From the NCBI GenBank assembly GCA_024710005.1, contig JANJVQ010000015.1, forward strand, positions 32,298-96,297: a stretch of DNA of 64,000 nucleotides. The letters are read 5' to 3'. Shown here piece after piece: positions 60,948 to 64,000 of the stretch. The first letter of the stretch is position 1. The number at the start of each line of letters is the position of its first letter. The translations under genes and the position numbers were made by a program. A model generated the notes under the pieces. The model worked only from the letters and a program-made list of their open reading frames with translations, ran no database searches and was not told the origin of the DNA. Source of the DNA: Paludibacter sp. GTDB taxonomy: Bacteria; Bacteroidota; Bacteroidia; Bacteroidales; Paludibacteraceae.

Positions 60948-61643
60948 ATGTTAAAGTATTGTTTAATTGACAATCGCATGTCAAAAGATGGAAAAAACTG
61001 TGTTGCCATTGTTTCAAGTGCAAAAACCGTAGATTTAGATGAGTTATTGGATGATATCGTTGCTGAAGGTACCGGTTTAACCCGACCACAGGCACTGGCC
61101 TATTTTGAAAAAATGACCCAGTTGATTCTTCGGTATCTCGGTAAAGGATACTTCGTTACCACTCCCTTGTTCCGTTTTCGTTCCAGTATTCCGGGCGTAT
61201 TCATCGATAAGCTCGATTTTTTTGACCCAACACGGCATAAAATCAAAGTATCAGCATCAGCCGGAACACGCGTGCAATATTTGAATGCATTCATTGATCC
61301 GGTTAAAGTATCAGCATCGAAGACTTCACCTGTGATTCTTCAGTTTATTGATTCTGCAACCGATGAAATCAATACCAGTGGTATACCCGGAGGAACTGCA
61401 AGGGTTTTGGGGACTAATCTTCGATTTGACAAAACCGACCCCAAACAGGGAATCTTTTTCGTTTCCGTTGCCGACCCTGCCGTCGAATACCGTGCTTCAA
61501 TTTATTCCGGGATCAGACCATCTGAAATCCACGTGACCATTCCGGAGCTTGAACCAGGTGAATACACGGTAATGATTCGGTGCATGACACCAAACAACAA
61601 GGAAATGGTGACAGGAACCTTAGATGCTGTTATTCAGTTTTGA
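60948..61643 (+). CDS. HU-like DNA-binding protein with C-terminal Ig-like (DUF4469) domain
   Basis: A 231-residue protein. The first 120 residues match the HU-like family found in Bacteroidales (DELLDDIVAEGTGLTRPQAL, AYFEKMTQLILRYLGKGYFV, TTPLFRFRSSIPGVF), with the helix-turn and beta-arm order of HU/IHF. The C-terminal 100 residues are a beta-rich IG-like domain of the DUF4469 type (GIPGGTARVLGTNLRFDKTD, GEYTVMIRC). It may bend or coat DNA; the role of the second domain is unknown. It comes 35 bases before a small membrane protein and then a lysozyme, so it may belong to an accessory unit. Confidence 0.8.
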   Translation: MLKYCLIDNRMSKDGKNCVAIVSSAKTVDLDELLDDIVAEGTGLTRPQALAYFEKMTQLILRYLGKGYFVTTPLFRFRSSIPGVFIDKLDFFDPTRHKIKVSASAGTRVQYLNAFIDPVKVSASKTSPVILQFIDSATDEINTSGIPGGTARVLGTNLRFDKTDPKQGIFFVSVADPAVEYRASIYSGIRPSEIHVTIPELEPGEYTVMIRCMTPNNKEMVTGTLDAVIQF

Positions 61644-61678
61644 TTCAGATAATCATTTGTTTGATTGATTTAAAAATC

Positions 61679-61927
61679 ATGGAAACAGCATTGAATCTGC
61701 AAGAAGTCGGCAACTCGGTTGCCGACTTCGGCTTCCTGATCGTGGCGGCAGCTTCTTATATCATCCTTTCAACCAGTCTGTTTTTCTTTTTCGTGAAATG
61801 GTTTGTACGCATCATCAATGGCATCATCGAACGGCAACAAAACGTGTTGGATGAAATCCTGAATTTGCAGAAACTACAAAGGAACACGCTGGACGAAATC
61901 AGTCACCAGGTAAAAATGAGGGCTTGA
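61679..61927 (+). CDS. Small membrane protein (holin-like position)
   Basis: An 82-residue protein from ATG 61679 (METALNLQEVGNSVADFG). One hydrophobic segment (GFLIVAAASYIILSTSLFFFFVKWFV) is followed by a charged helical tail that looks like a coiled coil (IIERQQNVLDEILNLQKLQ, RNTLDEISHQVK). It is three bases before the GH108 lysozyme gene. Its size and place are those of a phage holin or a partner of the lysozyme, but there is only one clear membrane segment. No family is recognised. Confidence 0.65.
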   Translation: METALNLQEVGNSVADFGFLIVAAASYIILSTSLFFFFVKWFVRIINGIIERQQNVLDEILNLQKLQRNTLDEISHQVKMRA

Positions 61928-61930
61928 GCG

Positions 61931-62938
61931 ATGGCAGATATAAGAAAATTAGCCCCATTGATCTTGAAATGGGAAGGATTATTCGTGCATGACCCTGCTG
62001 ATGCAGGTGGTCCCACCCACATGGGTGTAACATTAAAAAGACTGATAGAAGCGGAATTTGACAAGAACAAGGACGGATTAGTTAATATAGCCGATTTGAA
62101 AGCGCTGAACGAACACGATGTTATCTATTGCTTCCTGAAACCATTCTATTGGGACAGGTGGCAAGCCGACCACATCCGGAATCAATCCATTGCCAATTTG
62201 TTGGTCGATTGGGTTTGGATGAGTGGCAAAGCCGGCATCAACATACCACAAAAGGTACTGGGAGTGAAAGTCGATGGCATGGTAGGCAATCAAACCCTGC
62301 AAGCCGTGAATGAGCATCCCAATCCGGAATTGCTATACGAAAAACTCAAGAACGAACGTAAGTCGTTTATTGAACGCATTTGTAAAGCACGTCCGGCAAA
62401 CAATCGCTTTCGTAAGGGGTGGTTGAACCGGTTAGCTGATTTTAAATTTGCATGTATATTGATTTTATTGGTAGTAAGTCTCAGTTGGGGTGGATGTAAA
62501 TCCACCGCCCAACTGGGCAACGTTGCCGTTACACAACAAGCAACAACATTGAATACCAATGAACAGCAAGAAGTTTCCGCGAAAATGCACAATCAACAAG
62601 AAACAGTAACAAGTTGGGAAGAAATCGTGGTAATTACATCCGACAGTCTGCCGGTTGTAATTACCGCTTTGTTGCATGATTCTCTTAAGCCGAATAAAGG
62701 CATATACATGCGCAAAAGTGTGCAACAGATCAAAACCAACAAGCAACACGAACTTGCTTTGGAAAGCGTTTCCAATGCGACCGCACAAGTTACCAATCAA
62801 CAACAAACTATTGAAAAACCAACCTGCAATTCATTCAAATTAAAGTTGTTTTTGATTGTAATAGCATTTATTCTACTATCGGTTTTCTTCTTAGCATACA
62901 AGTTTTCTCCCTTCTTTCGCAAGTGTCTGCTTTTTTAG
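61931..62938 (+). CDS. GH108-type lysozyme with spanin-like C-terminal half
   Basis: A 335-residue protein. Residues 1-170 are a GH108 N-acetylmuramidase domain: catalytic Glu15 in LILKWEGLFVHDPADAGGPT, the calcium-loop-like DKNKDGLVNIAD (44-55), FLKPFYWDRW, and a peptidoglycan-binding end (GVKVDGMVGNQTLQAVN). It cuts the glycan strand of peptidoglycan. Then comes a membrane segment with a lipobox-like end (FACILILLVVSLSWGGC, Cys189), a Gln/Asn-rich linker (about 195-300) and a second membrane segment (LKLFLIVIAFILLSVFFLAYKF) near the C-terminus. The two-ended anchoring after the lipobox-like site recalls a spanin fused to a lysozyme. No signal peptide is present at the N-terminus. Confidence 0.75.
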   Translation: MADIRKLAPLILKWEGLFVHDPADAGGPTHMGVTLKRLIEAEFDKNKDGLVNIADLKALNEHDVIYCFLKPFYWDRWQADHIRNQSIANLLVDWVWMSGKAGINIPQKVLGVKVDGMVGNQTLQAVNEHPNPELLYEKLKNERKSFIERICKARPANNRFRKGWLNRLADFKFACILILLVVSLSWGGCKSTAQLGNVAVTQQATTLNTNEQQEVSAKMHNQQETVTSWEEIVVITSDSLPVVITALLHDSLKPNKGIYMRKSVQQIKTNKQHELALESVSNATAQVTNQQQTIEKPTCNSFKLKLFLIVIAFILLSVFFLAYKFSPFFRKCLLF

Positions 62939-63002
62939 TATAACTGGTTCAAAAGTGTCTACTTAAACCAGTATAAGACGAAAAATTATGCATATTAAAT
63001 TC

Positions 63003-63112
63003 ATTTTATGTAGTGACTAAAATGATTTTACGTAGTATATAAAGTAATTTTACGTAGGACGTCACCTGATTTTACGCAGGACGTAAAATGAATTTACGTA
63101 GGGAGTAAAATT
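63003..63112. repeat. Five tandem 22-bp palindromic repeats
   Basis: Five units of 22 bases run head to tail without a spacer, at 63003, 63025, 63047, 63069 and 63091. The consensus is ATTTTACGTAGGACGTAAAA then TG. Each unit is an imperfect palindrome, with arms ATTTTACG and CGTAAAAT. Unit four keeps the arms perfectly, and the others have changes in one arm. It lies between the GH108 lysozyme gene and the AraC-type gene. No spacers are present, so it is not a CRISPR array. Confidence 0.85.
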
Positions 63113-63116
63113 TATA

Positions 63117-63180
63117 CCCCGAATCGGCAACGATCAACATAGCATTTTAGCTATTAATGGTCGTGCTGTTTCGGGGTTTT
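63117..63180. terminator. Extended hairpin, probable terminator
   Basis: CCCCGAA (63117-63123) pairs with TTCGGGG (63170-63176), with an inner imperfect stem and TAGCATTTTAGCTA as a small hairpin at the tip. A run of T follows on the plus strand. It separates the tandem array from the AraC-type gene, which ends at 63197. Confidence 0.6.
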
Positions 63181-63196
63181 TCATGTTTTTAATCAA

Positions 63197-63736
63197 CTAT
63201 TCTCCTTTACTAAACTCCCCCGGACTCACTCCTTTTACCTTCCTGAATGTCCGGTTAAAATAGTGATTGCTGTTAAATCCACACTGGTAAGCTATGTCGC
63301 TGATGGTATAATCTGAATACAACAACAGGGGAATTGACTTCTCGATCCGGATATTATTCACATAAGTGGTGTAGGTAACCGATAGCTGACTGTGGAACAT
63401 GCGGCACAAAGTTTCTTTCGCCAGTCCCACGTAATCAGCCATCCAGGGCAAAGGTAATTCCTGGTCGAAATGCTTTTCGATGTGTTCCATAGCTTTCATC
63501 AACCGCCTGTCGTAGCGGATAACTTTGGTAAACTCAGGGCTGAGTGTGTTCGCACGTCTGTTGAAAAGCTTCAAAAAACGGCTCAACTTGTGGCGTTCTG
63601 TTTCATGCATGGCACTTAAAACTCGTTGGGTGATTTCTTGCAACAGGGCATCGTTGCCGGGAAAGTTAATCGCGTTGCGCTTTAAAAATGCACATAGTTC
63701 TTCCTGTAAACTGGAACAGCTTAATTTTTCTTTCAT
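63197..63736 (-). CDS. AraC-family transcription regulator, short form
   Basis: A 179-residue protein. The C-terminal 100 residues form the double helix-turn-helix of the AraC family (LPLPWMADYVGLAKETLCRMFHSQ, then YTISDIAYQCGFNSNHYFNRTFRKVKGVSPGEF; pieces: MADYVGLAKETLCRMF, ISDIAYQCGFNSNHYF, FRKVKGVSPGEF). The N-terminal 75 residues are helical and charged, without a cupin or other effector domain, so this is a shortened relative or one that senses differently. It faces a hairpin and the IS element start. A target gene cannot be named. Confidence 0.85.
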   Translation of the reverse strand: MKEKLSCSSLQEELCAFLKRNAINFPGNDALLQEITQRVLSAMHETERHKLSRFLKLFNRRANTLSPEFTKVIRYDRRLMKAMEHIEKHFDQELPLPWMADYVGLAKETLCRMFHSQLSVTYTTYVNNIRIEKSIPLLLYSDYTISDIAYQCGFNSNHYFNRTFRKVKGVSPGEFSKGE

Positions 63737-63754
63737 TTTTGTAAAAGTTTAATA

Positions 63755-63780
63755 AAGGGGTTAATTTGATTTAACCCCTT
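63755..63780. terminator. 10-bp hairpin upstream of the AraC-type gene
   Basis: AAGGGGTTAA (63755-63764) and TTAACCCCTT (63771-63780) around a 6-base loop. It could be a terminator or an operator for the regulator; it is followed by an A/T-rich stretch. Confidence 0.5.
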
Positions 63781-63923
63781 GGGTTGTTCAGGTGCAAATT
63801 TAAAGGATGGTGGTTAAACAAATCGTGTGGTATAAAGAATTTTGGTGTTTTTTAATTTAATTTTATGATTATCCGATATTTCGCCTATAATGATTATCTT
63901 TGAAGTAACTAATCAGAAACGGC

Positions 63924-64000
63924 ATGAATTTATTAAATTTTGTTGCGCAATACCCAGACGAAGCAAGTTGTAGAGTCAAATTTAAAGAGTATCGAGACCA
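63924..64000 (+). CDS. IS1595-family transposase, N-terminal part (cut by the window end)
   Basis: The last 77 bases are an open frame from ATG 63924 that reads MNLLNFVAQYPDEASCRVKF and continues KEYRD. This resembles the start of IS1595-type transposases (F-x-x-x-F-P-D-E-x-x-C-x-x-x-F-x-x-x-R), which continue with a zinc ribbon. The rest lies past the window. No terminal inverted repeat could be picked out in 63781-63923. Confidence 0.6.
   Translation, partial: MNLLNFVAQYPDEASCRVKFKEYRD

Noticed and set aside
60948..62938. Intact prophage
   Set aside because: Only the lysis-like genes are present; no capsid, portal, terminase, tail or integrase gene was seen in the window.
63003..63112. 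Possible CRISPR array
   Set aside because: Repeats of 22 bases are directly joined with no spacers and no cas gene is near.

Overview
The window looks like chromosome from an anaerobic, saccharolytic member of the Bacteroidota, most likely order Bacteroidales. The reasons are a SusC/SusD/SusE outer-membrane locus, a second TonB receptor paired with a DUF4249 lipoprotein, DUF3078, DUF1599 and BT_3928-type proteins, a protease with a type IX-like C-terminal tail, butyrate kinase, and many promoters of the Bacteroidota type (TTG or TTTG, about 19-20 bases, TAnnTTTG). I found no rRNA, tRNA or CRISPR array. Most genes are ordinary chromosomal genes; the last 3 kb is accessory.

Layout. 1-2.5 kb: end of a glycosyltransferase gene, then a secreted M6 protease. 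2.5-12.3 kb, minus strand: housekeeping genes (L31, a DMT permease, truA-purU, a lipocalin, acyl-CoA ligase, radA, tpiA, a DoxX-like protein with DUF1599). 12.5-15.4 kb, plus strand: a YeiH-type exporter and small stress-type proteins. 15.4-22.7 kb, minus strand: a heterodisulfide-reductase-like (Hdr/Qmo-like) operon, read as dsrE2 > tusA > mvhD-like > hdrA with an inserted GltD-like NADPH module > hdrA > membrane hdrC/qmoC-like. A CRP/FNR-type regulator is divergent from it, with a perfect TGTGA-N6-TCACA palindrome in the shared gap. 23.5-33.6 kb: tcdA, a UvrD-type helicase, TonB receptor plus DUF4249, an acyltransferase, an LptF/LptG-type permease, butyrate kinase, DUF456. 33.8-41 kb, minus strand: envelope, stress and unknown proteins (lipoproteins, Hsp20, DUF3078, MscS-type channel, cupin). 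41.2-43.6 kb: a BadF-type kinase homologue and the NAD(P)HX repair enzyme. 43.7-57 kb: a starch/maltodextrin locus, with two GH13 enzymes, an MFS sugar transporter and a LacI regulator on the minus strand and susC-susD-susE on the plus strand. 57.3-60.7 kb: a repeat-rich surface protein and an S9 peptidase. 60.9-64 kb: HU-like protein, small membrane protein and GH108 lysozyme with spanin-like features, then a 22-bp palindromic tandem array, an AraC-type regulator and the start of an IS1595-type transposase.

How it fits together. The starch locus would bind glucans outside the cell, cut them, import oligosaccharides through SusC/D, cut them again and send sugars inward by MFS. The LacI protein probably controls both arms from one GCAAACGTTTGC operator between the divergent promoters. 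The Hdr/Qmo-like operon has the parts to move electrons between NAD(P)H, iron-sulfur/flavin centres and a membrane quinone, and carries two sulfur-carrier proteins; no dissimilatory sulfite reductase, Apr or sHdr lipoate gene lies in the window, so its substrate is open. The regulator beside it has the Arg-Glu-x3-Arg recognition residues expected for TGTGA half-sites, which matches the palindrome next to it. This is the best candidate for a little-described system here; the lysis-like cassette with its palindromic array is the second.
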